Shown here piece after piece: positions 1 to 6,715 of a stretch of 11,020 bases of DNA. Within the stretch, counting starts at the first letter, position 1. Each line of letters opens with the position of its first letter. Below the pieces are notes generated by a model that made no database searches, was not told where the DNA came from, and was given only the letters and a program-made list of their open reading frames with translations. A program made the position numbers and the translations under genes. Source of the stretch: Brevundimonas sp. UBA5866 (GTDB lineage Bacteria; Pseudomonadota; Alphaproteobacteria; Caulobacterales; Caulobacteraceae); the NCBI RefSeq assembly GCF_002432125.1, contig NZ_DJFS01000039.1, positions 623 through 11,642 of the forward strand. Direction: 5' to 3'.

Positions 1-1516
1 CGCGGCGCAGGGCCGACAGCTTTTCCTCGTCGCGGGCCAGACGGAAGATGTCGGCGGGCTGTTTGATCCAGCCGCGCTCGTGGAAGGCGATTAGCTGCTT
101 CTCGCCCAAGCCCTCAATGTCGAAGGCGCGGCGGCCGACGAAATGCTTCAGGCGCTCTACAATCTGGGCATCGCAGACAAGGCCGCCGGTGCAGCGGCGC
201 TTCACCTCGTCACCCTCGCGCACGGCTTCGGAGCCGCAGACGGGGCAGGTGGTCGGGAAGATGTAGGGGACCGTACCCTCGGGGCGCTTGTCCAGCACCA
301 CGCCGAGGATTTGCGGGATCACATCGCCCGCCCGTTGCAGGGTGACGGTGTCGCCGATGCGGACATCCAGACGTTCGATCTCGTCCTCGTTGTGCAGGGT
401 GGCGTTGCGAACGACCACGCCGCCGACCGTCACCGGATGCAGGCGGGCGACGGGGGTCAGGCTGCCGGTACGGCCCACCTGAATATCGATGCCTTCGAGG
501 AGGGTGGTCGCCTGCTGGGCGGGGAATTTGTGGGCGATGGCCCAGCGGGGGCTGCGGGCGATGAAGCCGAGGCGTTCCTGCAGGTCGAGACGGTCCACCT
601 TATAGACGATGCCGTCGATGTCATAGCTGAGGGTGGCGCGGTCCTCACCCAGCTTGTTGTAGAGGTCGATCAGGCCTTGGGCGCTTTCCACGCGGCTTGA
701 GCGGTCATTGACCTTGAAACCCCACTCGCGGAACTTCTCCAGCGCGCCGTGCTGGGTTTCGGTGAATGGCTCAGATACCTCGCCCCAAGCATAGGCGAAG
801 AAGGCCAGCGGACGCTGGGCGGTGATGTTCGGGTTCTTCTGGCGCAGCGATCCGGCGGCAAAATTGCGCGGGTTCGCATAGGTCTTGCCGCCCAGTTGGG
901 CCGCGTTCTTGTTGAAGGCGTCAAAGGCGTCGGTCGGGGAATAGACCTCGCCACGGATTTCGATCACGGCGGGCCAGCCGCTGCCCGTCAGCTTTTGCGG
1001 GATGTCGGCGATGGTCCTGAGGTTGGCGGTCACGTCCTCGCCGGTCTTGCCGTCGCCGCGCGTTGCGCCGCGCACCAGCACGCCGTTTTCATAGCGCAGA
1101 TTGGCCGACAGGCCGTCGATCTTTGGCTCTGCCACAAAGCCCAGAGGCTCGGTTTGTGGCAGGTTCAGGAAATTGTACACGCGGGCCACGAAGTCACGGA
1201 CGTCCGCCTCGTCAAAGGCGTTGTCCAGCGACAGCATGGGGACGCCGTGACGCACCTCGGCGAACTGTTCGGAGACGGGGGCACCGACCTTCTGCGACGG
1301 GGTGTCGGCGGTGGTCAGGGACGGAAACTTCTTTTCGATTTCCAGCGCGCGGGCCTTCAGCGCGTCGTACTCGGCGTCGCTGATGCTGGGGGCGTCCTCG
1401 CCGTAATAGGCGTTGTCGTGCGCGGCCAGTTCGGCGGTCAGACGGGCCAGTTCCTCACGGGCCTGATCCTCGCTCATCGACGCGACGGAAAGGGGAGCGG
1501 AGAACAGATCGGACAT
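1..1516 (-). CDS. ligA: NAD-dependent DNA ligase LigA (5' part; 3' end beyond window)
   Basis: LigA seals nicks in duplex DNA using NAD+, joining Okazaki fragments and finishing repair. Reading the minus strand from ATG at 1516 gives 505 uninterrupted codons to the window edge. Visible in order: the Ia domain that binds NMN (about residues 20-60, with HDNAYY and SDAEYDAL); the adenylation domain with the catalytic lysine K132 in AEPKIDGLSA; ATRGDG (151-156); the downstream nucleotidyltransferase motifs YANPRNFAAGSLRQ (213-226) and DIDGIVYKVD (299-308); an OB fold (about 340-410, VGRTGSLTPVARL); a Cys4 zinc finger (C424, C427, C442, C448); and the first helix-hairpin-helix (from about 460). 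The rest of the HhH domain and the BRCT domain lie outside. The start is chosen as the first ATG. A second in-frame ATG at 1477 (residue 14) is possible, and neither has a clear Shine-Dalgarno. It is transcribed away from the peptidase gene. The identification is very secure; the exact start is less so. Confidence 0.97.
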   Translation of the reverse strand, partial: MSDLFSAPLSVASMSEDQAREELARLTAELAAHDNAYYGEDAPSISDAEYDALKARALEIEKKFPSLTTADTPSQKVGAPVSEQFAEVRHGVPMLSLDNAFDEADVRDFVARVYNFLNLPQTEPLGFVAEPKIDGLSANLRYENGVLVRGATRGDGKTGEDVTANLRTIADIPQKLTGSGWPAVIEIRGEVYSPTDAFDAFNKNAAQLGGKTYANPRNFAAGSLRQKNPNITAQRPLAFFAYAWGEVSEPFTETQHGALEKFREWGFKVNDRSSRVESAQGLIDLYNKLGEDRATLSYDIDGIVYKVDRLDLQERLGFIARSPRWAIAHKFPAQQATTLLEGIDIQVGRTGSLTPVARLHPVTVGGVVVRNATLHNEDEIERLDVRIGDTVTLQRAGDVIPQILGVVLDKRPEGTVPYIFPTTCPVCGSEAVREGDEVKRRCTGGLVCDAQIVERLKHFVGRRAFDIEGLGEKQLIAFHERGWIKQPADIFRLARDEEKLSALRR

Positions 1517-1554
1517 GGGGATTCGTCTGGGCTGGAACGGGATAACAGGCGGCT

Positions 1555-1580
1555 TTTCTAGCACCGCCCGTTCAAATCAA
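1555..1580 (-). promoter_or_regulatory. Predicted ligA promoter, Caulobacter housekeeping type
   Basis: On the minus strand TTGATTT (1580-1574) is followed after 11 bases by GCTAGAAA (1562-1555). This fits the published Caulobacter sigma-73 pattern TTGACGS-N10-14-GCTANAWC: the -10 matches in all but its last base and the -35 in its TTGA. Transcription would begin near 1548, leaving a leader of about 32 bases before the ATG at 1516. Pattern match only; no expression evidence is available. Confidence 0.5.
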
Positions 1581-1652
1581 GGAAAGCTAATCTGGCAGAA
1601 CGGCGAGCGGGCATTTAGGGTGCAGCCAAATCTTGTTCACGGAGCCGTCTGT

Positions 1653-2609
1653 ATGCGCGCCCTTCCTACCCGCCTCGCTGTTGCCGCCGTGCTTGCACTG
1701 GCCGCGTGTGAAACGAAGCCACTGGCCGTTGAACAGCCAGCAGTAGCGGTTGCCAGCCACGACTACACCCAGTTGATGGCCGATCTGAAAACCCTGTCCG
1801 CCGATGACATGCAGGGGCGCGATACCGGCAGCGAAGGCGGTGCCAAGGCGCGCCAGTATATTGTGGACCGACTGGAGGCGCTCGGGGTCGGCCCGTCGTC
1901 GATGGGCCGTTTGCAGCCCTGGTCGGCCCAAGGCCGTTCGCCGGATGGCCCCAAGACCTTCAACGGTACCAATATCATCGGCCTGATTCCGGGCACGCGC
2001 GTTTCGGACAAATACATCGTGGTCACGGCCCACTACGACCATGTGGGTGTCCACGACGGCCAGATCTACAACGGCGCGGACGACAATGCCTCGGGCGTGG
2101 CGACCATGCTGGAACTGGCCAAGCGCCTGAAGGAAACGCCGCCGGAGCACAGCGTCCTGATCGTGGCGCTGGACGGCGAGGAGCGGGGCCTGCTGGGTGC
2201 GAAAGAGTTCGTCGAGGCTCCGCCCGTGCCGCTGTCGTCCATCTCTCTGAACATCAACTTCGACATGACGGCCCGTGCCGACGTCGATGGCTATCTGTGG
2301 GTGACGGGCACCTATCAGCACCCGTACTTGCGTCCGCTGCTGGAGCCGATTCCGGCCAATGGCTCGATCCGTCTGGCCTTCGGCAAGGACCGGCCGGAGG
2401 ACGAAGGGGCCGACAACTGGGTGTACGCCTCGGACCACGGTGCCTTCCACCGGGCGGGGCTGCCGTTCCTGTATTTCGGCGTGAACTTCCACGAGGACTA
2501 TCACAAGCCGTCCGATGACGTGGAGCGCATCAATCCGGCGGTGTTCCAGTCGTCCACAGAACTGGCCATCGAAAGCTTCCGCCGTATCGATGCGTGGCTG
2601 GACCGCTAA
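1653..2609 (+). CDS. M28-family zinc metallopeptidase, lipoprotein
   Basis: A 318-residue exported zinc exopeptidase of family M28 (aminopeptidase Y/PSMF type) that should cut residues from the N-terminus of peptides in the periplasm; its exact substrate cannot be read from sequence. The start is ATG 1653, eight bases after GGAG (1641-1644). It opens a short lipoprotein signal (basic MRALPTR, hydrophobic core, LALAAC with the lipidated C19); the frame stays open further upstream but would bury this signal. All expected co-catalytic zinc ligands and the base are present: H127 and D129 in TAHYDH, D143 in GADDNASG, the EE pair E176 (base) and E177 (ligand) in DGEERG, D204 in NFDMT, and H284 in DYHKPSDD. 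The protein is therefore probably active. It is transcribed divergently from ligA, and 62 bases separate it from the next gene, so co-transcription is possible but not shown. Fold and lipoprotein assignment are secure. Confidence 0.93.
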   Translation: MRALPTRLAVAAVLALAACETKPLAVEQPAVAVASHDYTQLMADLKTLSADDMQGRDTGSEGGAKARQYIVDRLEALGVGPSSMGRLQPWSAQGRSPDGPKTFNGTNIIGLIPGTRVSDKYIVVTAHYDHVGVHDGQIYNGADDNASGVATMLELAKRLKETPPEHSVLIVALDGEERGLLGAKEFVEAPPVPLSSISLNINFDMTARADVDGYLWVTGTYQHPYLRPLLEPIPANGSIRLAFGKDRPEDEGADNWVYASDHGAFHRAGLPFLYFGVNFHEDYHKPSDDVERINPAVFQSSTELAIESFRRIDAWLDR

Positions 2610-2671
2610 GCGGGTCTTGAAAACGCCATTCTTCGGGAAGCCAGATCGCTGATCCACATACGGAGATAGCG

Positions 2672-3292
2672 ATGTCGGCTACCCAAGGCTTCGACCTGCA
2701 AAGGGTCCAGAAAATACGGAAGGCGGCGCTGGGCGCGGGAATGACGGCCATTCTCGCGCTGGCGCTTTTTACGGCCTCGCGCGGCGGCGAGCCTCTGCAC
2801 GAAGGGGTGGAGGCGTTCGGCCTTGCCCTGATCGTGGTCTGTATCGTGGGGCGGGCGTGGTGCTCGCTCTACATCGGCGGGCGCAAGAAGGCCGAGATCG
2901 TCGATCGCGGGCCTTATTCCATCAGCCGCAATCCCCTGTACCTGTTCAGCTTCATGGGCGCATTCGGTGTAGGGGCGCAAACCGGAAGCCTGACGCTGGC
3001 GACGGCCTTTCTGGCGGTGGCTATGCTGGTGTTCCATTTCACCATCCGACGCGAAGAGGCGTGGCTGGGCGAGGCTTTCGGTCAGTCCTATCGTGACTAC
3101 TTCGCCCGTACCCCGCGCTTCGGTCCGGATTTTTCCCGTTGGCGGGATGCCGAGTCGCTTGATGTCCGTCCGCGCTTTTTCCTCATTACCTTGCGCGACG
3201 GTCTGATCTTCCTCTTGGCGATCCCGCTATTCGAGGCCATTGAAGCTTTGCAGCACATTGGATGGCTGGGGACATTGCTGAGACTGCCGTGA
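2672..3292 (+). CDS. Integral membrane methyltransferase, ICMT/PEMT-like
   Basis: A 206-residue membrane protein of the isoprenylcysteine carboxyl methyltransferase / phospholipid methyltransferase superfamily. These enzymes transfer a methyl group from S-adenosylmethionine to a lipid or lipid-linked substrate in the membrane. The evidence is the superfamily core: GPYSISRNPLY (80-90), a hydrophobic stretch, then the acidic EE pair (128-129) followed by WLGEAF, Y140, Y143 and PRFGP (148-152). Likely membrane segments are about 19-35, 45-65, 91-124 (probably two) and 172-190; the last follows the catalytic core. Bacteria lack farnesylated CaaX proteins of the eukaryotic kind, so the substrate is unknown and a specific name would be a guess. 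The start ATG 2672 lies six bases after GGAG (2662-2665). The TGA stop shares its last base with the ATG of the next gene, so the two are probably translationally coupled. Confidence 0.85.
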   Translation: MSATQGFDLQRVQKIRKAALGAGMTAILALALFTASRGGEPLHEGVEAFGLALIVVCIVGRAWCSLYIGGRKKAEIVDRGPYSISRNPLYLFSFMGAFGVGAQTGSLTLATAFLAVAMLVFHFTIRREEAWLGEAFGQSYRDYFARTPRFGPDFSRWRDAESLDVRPRFFLITLRDGLIFLLAIPLFEAIEALQHIGWLGTLLRLP

Positions 3293-3777
3293 TGAGGGGA
3301 TCGATTTGGGGGGCGTTGGGGCTGTGTATGGCCCTGATGGCCTGTAGTCCGGACAAGGGAGAGCAGGGGACTGCGCCCAACGCCGGAGCCAAGAGGCAAT
3401 ATACGGCGTCGGCGGCATTGGACGGGGACTATGTGTATTCGGAGGCGCTGCTGATGCAGGACTGGCGGTTTAGCCACATCCAGCTGCGCGCGCCCAATGG
3501 CGATGCGCAGGGTGCAGAGACACCGCCCGCCAGCCGTTTTCCGGCGGCTTTTGTTTTTGAGCAAACCAAGGCGATCCAGAACGCCAAGGGCGAGCGTCAA
3601 AAGCTGATCGTTCTGGCGAACGACTATAGGGTCAGCGACGAGCGCGTGATGCTGTCGGGCGCGGCCTCGGCAGGGGGCGCGCTGGGTTTTGATGGCAGGG
3701 TCGAGGACGGGAAACTGGTCGGGACCTTGGTGATCTCACCGAATGATCCGGTGGAAGCGACGCTTCAAAAGCCTTGA
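3292..3777 (+). CDS. Small putative lipoprotein of unknown function
   Basis: A 161-residue protein that I do not recognise. It begins with a convincing lipoprotein signal: MRGSIWG, hydrophobic LGLCMALMA, then C18 followed by SPDKGEQ. With serine rather than aspartate at +2, outer-membrane sorting is plausible. The remainder has no membrane segment. It looks like a small soluble domain of beta-strand character (for example LIVLANDYRV near residues 103-112 and KLVGTLVISP near 140-149), with many Ala/Gly/Pro residues after the signal acting as a tether. The start ATG 3292 is chosen because it overlaps the stop of the methyltransferase gene (TGATG) and places the lipobox correctly; an ATG 30 bases upstream in the same frame would spoil the signal. 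It is the last gene before the terminator at 3791-3814. Its tight coupling suggests a link with the methyltransferase, but that is inference. Confidence 0.75.
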   Translation: MRGSIWGALGLCMALMACSPDKGEQGTAPNAGAKRQYTASAALDGDYVYSEALLMQDWRFSHIQLRAPNGDAQGAETPPASRFPAAFVFEQTKAIQNAKGERQKLIVLANDYRVSDERVMLSGAASAGGALGFDGRVEDGKLVGTLVISPNDPVEATLQKP

Positions 3778-3790
3778 TACCAAACAAAAA

Positions 3791-3814
3791 ACGGGGAGCC
3801 GAAAGGCTCCCCGT
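3791..3814. terminator. Bidirectional intrinsic terminator between convergent genes
   Basis: A perfect 10-bp stem, ACGGGGAGCC (3791-3800) with GGCTCCCCGT (3805-3814), is closed by a GAAA tetraloop. On the plus strand it is followed by TCTCTT, which is only moderately T-rich. On the minus strand it is followed by TTTTTGTTTG (the complement of 3790-3781), a good U-tract. It lies 13 bases after the lipoprotein stop and 23 bases after the end of the convergent cyclophilin gene, so it should stop both transcripts, most strongly the cyclophilin one. Confidence 0.9.
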
Positions 3815-3837
3815 TCTCTTATAGGCTTGGAAATCGC

Positions 3838-4299
3838 TTAGGCGACTTCGGCGCGGACGATCTTGCCCGGGTTGCGCGGCGGCTCACCCTTCGGCAGGGC
3901 GTCGATCACGTCCATGCCTTCGGTGACATTGCCCCAGACCGTGTATTGACGGTCGAGGAAGCGGGCGTCGTCGAAGCAGATGAAGAACTGCGAGTTGGCG
4001 CTGTTCGGGTCCATGGTGCGGGCCATCGAGCAGGTGCCGCGCACGTGCGGCTCGTCGTTGAACTCCTGCTTCAGGTTCGGCTTCTTCGAGCCCGAGGTGC
4101 CGGTGCCCGTCGGGTCGCCGCCCTGGGCCATGAAGCCGGCGATGACGCGGTGGAAAACGACGCCGTCATAGAAGCCTTCCGAAGCCAGTTCGGTGATTTG
4201 CTTGACGTGGTTCGGAGCCAGATCTTCACGCAGCTTGATGACAACCGGACGCTCTTGGTTGTCGCCGGTGTCGATGAAAAAGGTCAGGGTTTCGGCCAT
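3838..4299 (-). CDS. Cytosolic cyclophilin-type peptidyl-prolyl cis-trans isomerase
   Basis: A 153-residue cyclophilin (PpiB type) that catalyses cis-trans isomerisation of proline bonds during protein folding. There is no signal peptide, so it should be cytosolic. The family core is clear: FHRVIAGFMAQGGD (49-62) carries R51, F56 and Q59, equivalent by spacing to R55, F60 and Q63 of human cyclophilin A. NSQFFICF (102-109) follows, then the hydrophobic pocket tryptophan W122 in RQYTVWGNV. The C-terminal loop is short. The length is normal for compact bacterial cyclophilins. The ATG at 4299 has a good AGGAG (4310-4306) six bases ahead. The gene ends just before the strong terminator at 3791-3814 and runs divergently from rlmE. 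Confidence 0.95.
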   Translation of the reverse strand: MAETLTFFIDTGDNQERPVVIKLREDLAPNHVKQITELASEGFYDGVVFHRVIAGFMAQGGDPTGTGTSGSKKPNLKQEFNDEPHVRGTCSMARTMDPNSANSQFFICFDDARFLDRQYTVWGNVTEGMDVIDALPKGEPPRNPGKIVRAEVA

Positions 4300-4335
4300 C
4301 TGGCGCTCCTAAGACTTAAGGGAAATATGCAGGGG

Positions 4336-4366
4336 TCATAGCGGTGAAACGCGCGGACCGCTATGA
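4336..4366. repeat. Perfect 10-bp inverted repeat between divergent cyclophilin gene and rlmE
   Basis: TCATAGCGGT (4336-4345) and ACCGCTATGA (4357-4366) are perfect reverse complements around an 11-base spacer. Each arm contains GCTATGA in opposite orientation, resembling the Caulobacter -10 (GCTANAWC) facing each of the two divergent genes. It could be a symmetrical operator, overlapping divergent -10 elements, or a hairpin in the rlmE leader. No good -35 is visible for either direction. Confidence 0.6.
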
Positions 4367-4373
4367 AAGACGT

Positions 4374-5096
4374 ATGAGTGATAACGAAAAGCCTGCCGAA
4401 AAGACCCAGGAACGCCGTCGTATGGTGCGTTTGCCTACGGGCGGGACCGCTGCGGGACGCAGTGTCGGCACCAAGATCAAGACGGCCAAGGACAAGCGTC
4501 CGTCGTCGCAAGCGTGGATCAAACGCCAGCTGACCGACAAATGGTCGGAACGCGCGCGCGCCGAGGGCTGGCGCAGCCGCGCGGCCTTCAAGCTGATCGA
4601 GATCGACAACCGCTTCAACCTGATCAAGAAGGGCAGTCGGGTCATCGACCTTGGCGCGGCCCCCGGTGGTTGGGTGCAGGTTTGTCTGGACCGCGGCGCG
4701 CAGGAAGTCGCGGGCGTGGACCTGCTGATGATCGAGCCGATTCCGGGCGCGCACCTGATTCAGGCCGACTTCACCGAGCCGGGTGTGGATCAACAGCTGA
4801 TCGACGCCCTGGGCGGTCGCCCTGATTTGGTGCTGTCGGACATGGCCCACAACACCATCGGCCACCGCCAGACGGACCACCTGAAGATCATCGCCCTGAT
4901 CGAGATCGCGGCGGACTTCGCCATCAGAACGCTTAAACCCGGTGGAAATTTCGTTTCTAAAAATTTCCAGGGTGGCGATGCGGGCGGCGTGTTAGCCCGT
5001 CTGCGTGAAGAGTTCGAAACGGTGAAATATTTCAAACCGGAATCGAGCCGGAAGGACAGCGCCGAGGTCTTTCTCGTCGCGCTCAACAAGAAATAG
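4374..5096 (+). CDS. rlmE: 23S rRNA (uridine-2552 2'-O) methyltransferase RlmE (FtsJ/RrmJ)
   Basis: RlmE methylates the ribose 2'-OH of U2552 in the A-loop of 23S rRNA, a late step of 50S assembly that uses S-adenosylmethionine. With the ATG start at 4374 it has 240 residues. The SAM-binding motif VIDLGAAPGGW (90-100) is intact. So is the K-D-K-E catalytic tetrad: K73 in RAAFKL, D156 in VLSDMAHN, K196 in FVSKNFQGG and E231 in SRKDSAEVF. Compared with E. coli RlmE (209 residues, first tetrad lysine at 38) it has an N-terminal extension of about 35 residues, basic and low-complexity. Another in-frame start, GTG 4344, has AGGGG eight bases ahead and would give 250 residues, but it falls inside the inverted repeat at 4336-4366; I prefer ATG 4374 with moderate confidence. 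The DUF2332 gene begins nine bases after its stop, so the two are probably one operon. Confidence 0.95.
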   Translation: MSDNEKPAEKTQERRRMVRLPTGGTAAGRSVGTKIKTAKDKRPSSQAWIKRQLTDKWSERARAEGWRSRAAFKLIEIDNRFNLIKKGSRVIDLGAAPGGWVQVCLDRGAQEVAGVDLLMIEPIPGAHLIQADFTEPGVDQQLIDALGGRPDLVLSDMAHNTIGHRQTDHLKIIALIEIAADFAIRTLKPGGNFVSKNFQGGDAGGVLARLREEFETVKYFKPESSRKDSAEVFLVALNKK

Positions 5097-5105
5097 GTTT
5101 GCCCC

Positions 5106-6161
5106 ATGTCGTCAGTGCAGGTCGCGTTTGAATCACAATCCGCCATCTGCACGGCTGCCGGTGCGCCCTTTACGGGGCGGCTGTGTCGTCTGGTAGGCGA
5201 ACGCTTGGACCAGGGTACGGCCATTGGCCGGCGTTTATTGAGCTGGTCGGGCAATCCCTCGCATGAGGGTGATGCCCTTCCGCTGCGCTTGATGGGCGGC
5301 TTGCATGCTCTGGCCCGCGACGGACGCCATCCCCAGTGGGCGGCCGTCTATCCTCCGGCGACGGCCCCCGATGACGACACGCTATGGGCCCTGCTGGATC
5401 GGGTGCTGGCCGAAGAGGGGGTGTTCCTTGACCCCTGGCTGGATGGACCGCCCCAGACCAATGAGGTTGGACGATCCGCGGCGCTGATGGCGGGCCTGCT
5501 GGTACTGGCCGATAGGGTGCAACTGCCCTTTGCGCTGTATGAACTGGGGGCCAGTGCGGGACTGAACAGCCAACTGGACCGCTATGGCTATCTGCTGGGA
5601 CAGACGCGGGCGGGGGATGGGGCATCGCCGGTTCAACTGATCCCGCGGTGGCACGGTGCCTCTCCGCCGTCTGCCGAGGTCAAGGTGGTGGCGCGGCATG
5701 CGGTGGATCGCAATCCGCTGGACGTCCGATCCGAAGCCACACGCAAAATGCTGGCCGCCTATGTCTGGGCCGATCAGTTGCAGCGGCTGGAACGTCTGGA
5801 GGCGGCGCTGGATATGGCGGCGCAACACCCCGTTACGATTGACCGCGATGATGCCGCGGACTGGCTGGAAAAGACCCTGACCGTCACGTCGGAGCCCGGT
5901 GTCTGCCGCGTGGCGATGCACACCATCGCCTTCCAGTATTTCCCGCCCGAGGCGCAGCAGCGCATCCGTGACCACATGGACAAGGTGGGGCAGGGGGCGA
6001 CGGCGGACCGTCCACTGGCGTGGCTGAGTTTTGAGGCATCCGACCAAGGCGGGCCGGAACGCAGGCCCTTGCTGAAGCTGCGTGTCTGGCCGGACGGGGG
6101 CGAGACACAATTGGCCGTCTGCCAGCCGCACGGGGCCGAGATTTTCTGGGAGCAGGACTAG
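5106..6161 (+). CDS. DUF2332 family protein
   Basis: A 351-residue soluble protein of the uncharacterised DUF2332 family (PF10094), with no signal peptide or membrane segment. Family landmarks I recognise are QTNEVGRSAAL (117-127), ELGASAGLN (146-154) with DRYGY shortly after, DRNPLDV (201-207), YVWADQ (219-224) followed by RLERLEAAL, and a late H272 with QYF (277-279). The segment LYELGASAGL has the (D/E)xGxxxG shape of a class I methyltransferase nucleotide loop, so a SAM-dependent activity is conceivable. That is inference; the family's biochemical role is unknown to me. The start ATG 5106 follows the rlmE stop by nine bases, with only a weak AGG overlapping that stop, consistent with translation by ribosomes coming off rlmE. 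No convincing terminator hairpin follows; the downstream 110 bases carry the ohr control region. Confidence 0.85.
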   Translation: MSSVQVAFESQSAICTAAGAPFTGRLCRLVGERLDQGTAIGRRLLSWSGNPSHEGDALPLRLMGGLHALARDGRHPQWAAVYPPATAPDDDTLWALLDRVLAEEGVFLDPWLDGPPQTNEVGRSAALMAGLLVLADRVQLPFALYELGASAGLNSQLDRYGYLLGQTRAGDGASPVQLIPRWHGASPPSAEVKVVARHAVDRNPLDVRSEATRKMLAAYVWADQLQRLERLEAALDMAAQHPVTIDRDDAADWLEKTLTVTSEPGVCRVAMHTIAFQYFPPEAQQRIRDHMDKVGQGATADRPLAWLSFEASDQGGPERRPLLKLRVWPDGGETQLAVCQPHGAEIFWEQD

Positions 6162-6207
6162 GCTTTAGGCGTCACCGCAGGCGGATCGGCACTTTTTATT
6201 CTGATTG

Positions 6208-6240
6208 ATTGCTTGCAATTATATCGTACACGATCATTTA
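6208..6240 (+). promoter_or_regulatory. Putative ohr promoter and OhrR operator region
   Basis: An AT-rich island stands out in the GC-rich context. It holds two inverted repeats: ATTGC-TT-GCAAT (6208-6219) and ATCGT-AC-ACGAT (6223-6234), with centres 15 bp apart. Overlapping them, TGCAATTATATCGTA (6214-6228) resembles the 15-bp OhrR operator known from Bacillus subtilis and Xanthomonas (TACAATT-N-AATTGTA, recalled from the literature), matching 11 of the 14 defined positions. A possible promoter is TTGCAA (6213-6218), 16 bases, CATTTA (6235-6240), so a repressor bound here would cover the promoter spacer. Location directly upstream of ohr-ohrR supports autorepression. Confidence 0.55.
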
Positions 6241-6271
6241 TGGTTCTCGAACCCACTCAAGGAGGACGATG

Positions 6272-6697
6272 ATGAGCCATCTGTACAAAACCCGTGTTGT
6301 TGCCGTTGGCGGTCGCGCCGGTACGGTAAAGAGCGATGACGGCATTTTGGATTTGCAGGTTGCCTTGCCCGCCAGCCTCGGTGGCAAGGGCGGGGCGACC
6401 AACCCCGAACAGCTGTTTGCCGCCGGATATGCCGCCTGTTTCGAGAATGCCGTCATCCACGTGACCCGCCGTCAGGAACAGAAGGTCCGCGATGACGATA
6501 TCGAAGTGACCGCCGAGGTGGGGCTGCTGCCGACCGAGACGGGCGGATTCAGACTGTCGGTCGAAATGGATGTGGTGATTGCCGGTCTGGATCAGGCCAA
6601 GGCCGAGGAGGTTGTCCGCGCCGCCCACGAGGTTTGCCCCTATTCCAATGCGGTAAAGGGCAATATCGACGTGGTACTGAATGTATCGGTGAAGTGA
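6272..6697 (+). CDS. ohr: Organic hydroperoxide resistance protein Ohr (OsmC/Ohr family)
   Basis: Ohr is a cytosolic thiol peroxidase that reduces organic and lipid hydroperoxides, typically recycled through lipoylated proteins. This one has 141 residues, the usual length. Both redox cysteines are present: the peroxidatic C56 in GYAACFENA and the resolving C122 in EVCPYSNA. The active-site partners are also there: R15 in GGRAGTV and E46 in NPEQLFAAGY, which sits ten residues before C56 as in Xylella Ohr. These features separate it from OsmC. Two ATGs occur in tandem (6269 and 6272). The perfect AAGGAGG (6259-6265) sits six bases before 6272 but only three before 6269, so 6272 is chosen. It is followed closely by the regulator gene ohrR and preceded by the operator-like island at 6208-6240, so peroxide-inducible expression is expected. 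Confidence 0.95.
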   Translation: MSHLYKTRVVAVGGRAGTVKSDDGILDLQVALPASLGGKGGATNPEQLFAAGYAACFENAVIHVTRRQEQKVRDDDIEVTAEVGLLPTETGGFRLSVEMDVVIAGLDQAKAEEVVRAAHEVCPYSNAVKGNIDVVLNVSVK

Positions 6698-6715
6698 TTG
6701 AGCGAGGTGGCGGCG

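Noticed and set aside
143..1561. Plus-strand open frames of 185 and 270 codons across the ligA region
   Set aside because: The minus strand reads as LigA without interruption for 505 codons, including the catalytic lysine and Cys4 zinc finger.
1587..2657. A 356-codon antisense frame opposite the M28 peptidase
   Set aside because: Low-complexity Arg/His/Gln-rich product without motifs; the plus strand carries a complete set of M28 zinc ligands and a lipoprotein signal.
4344..4373. GTG 4344 as the rlmE start
   Set aside because: It has an AGGGG ahead, but the ten extra codons are the inverted repeat itself, and ATG 4374 better fits the usual N-terminus. Kept as an alternative only.
6162..6200. 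Possible terminator after the DUF2332 gene (T-rich CTTTTTATT at 6192-6200)
   Set aside because: The bases before it can form only 3-4 bp stems (for example CCGC/GCGG with a two-base loop), too weak to call.
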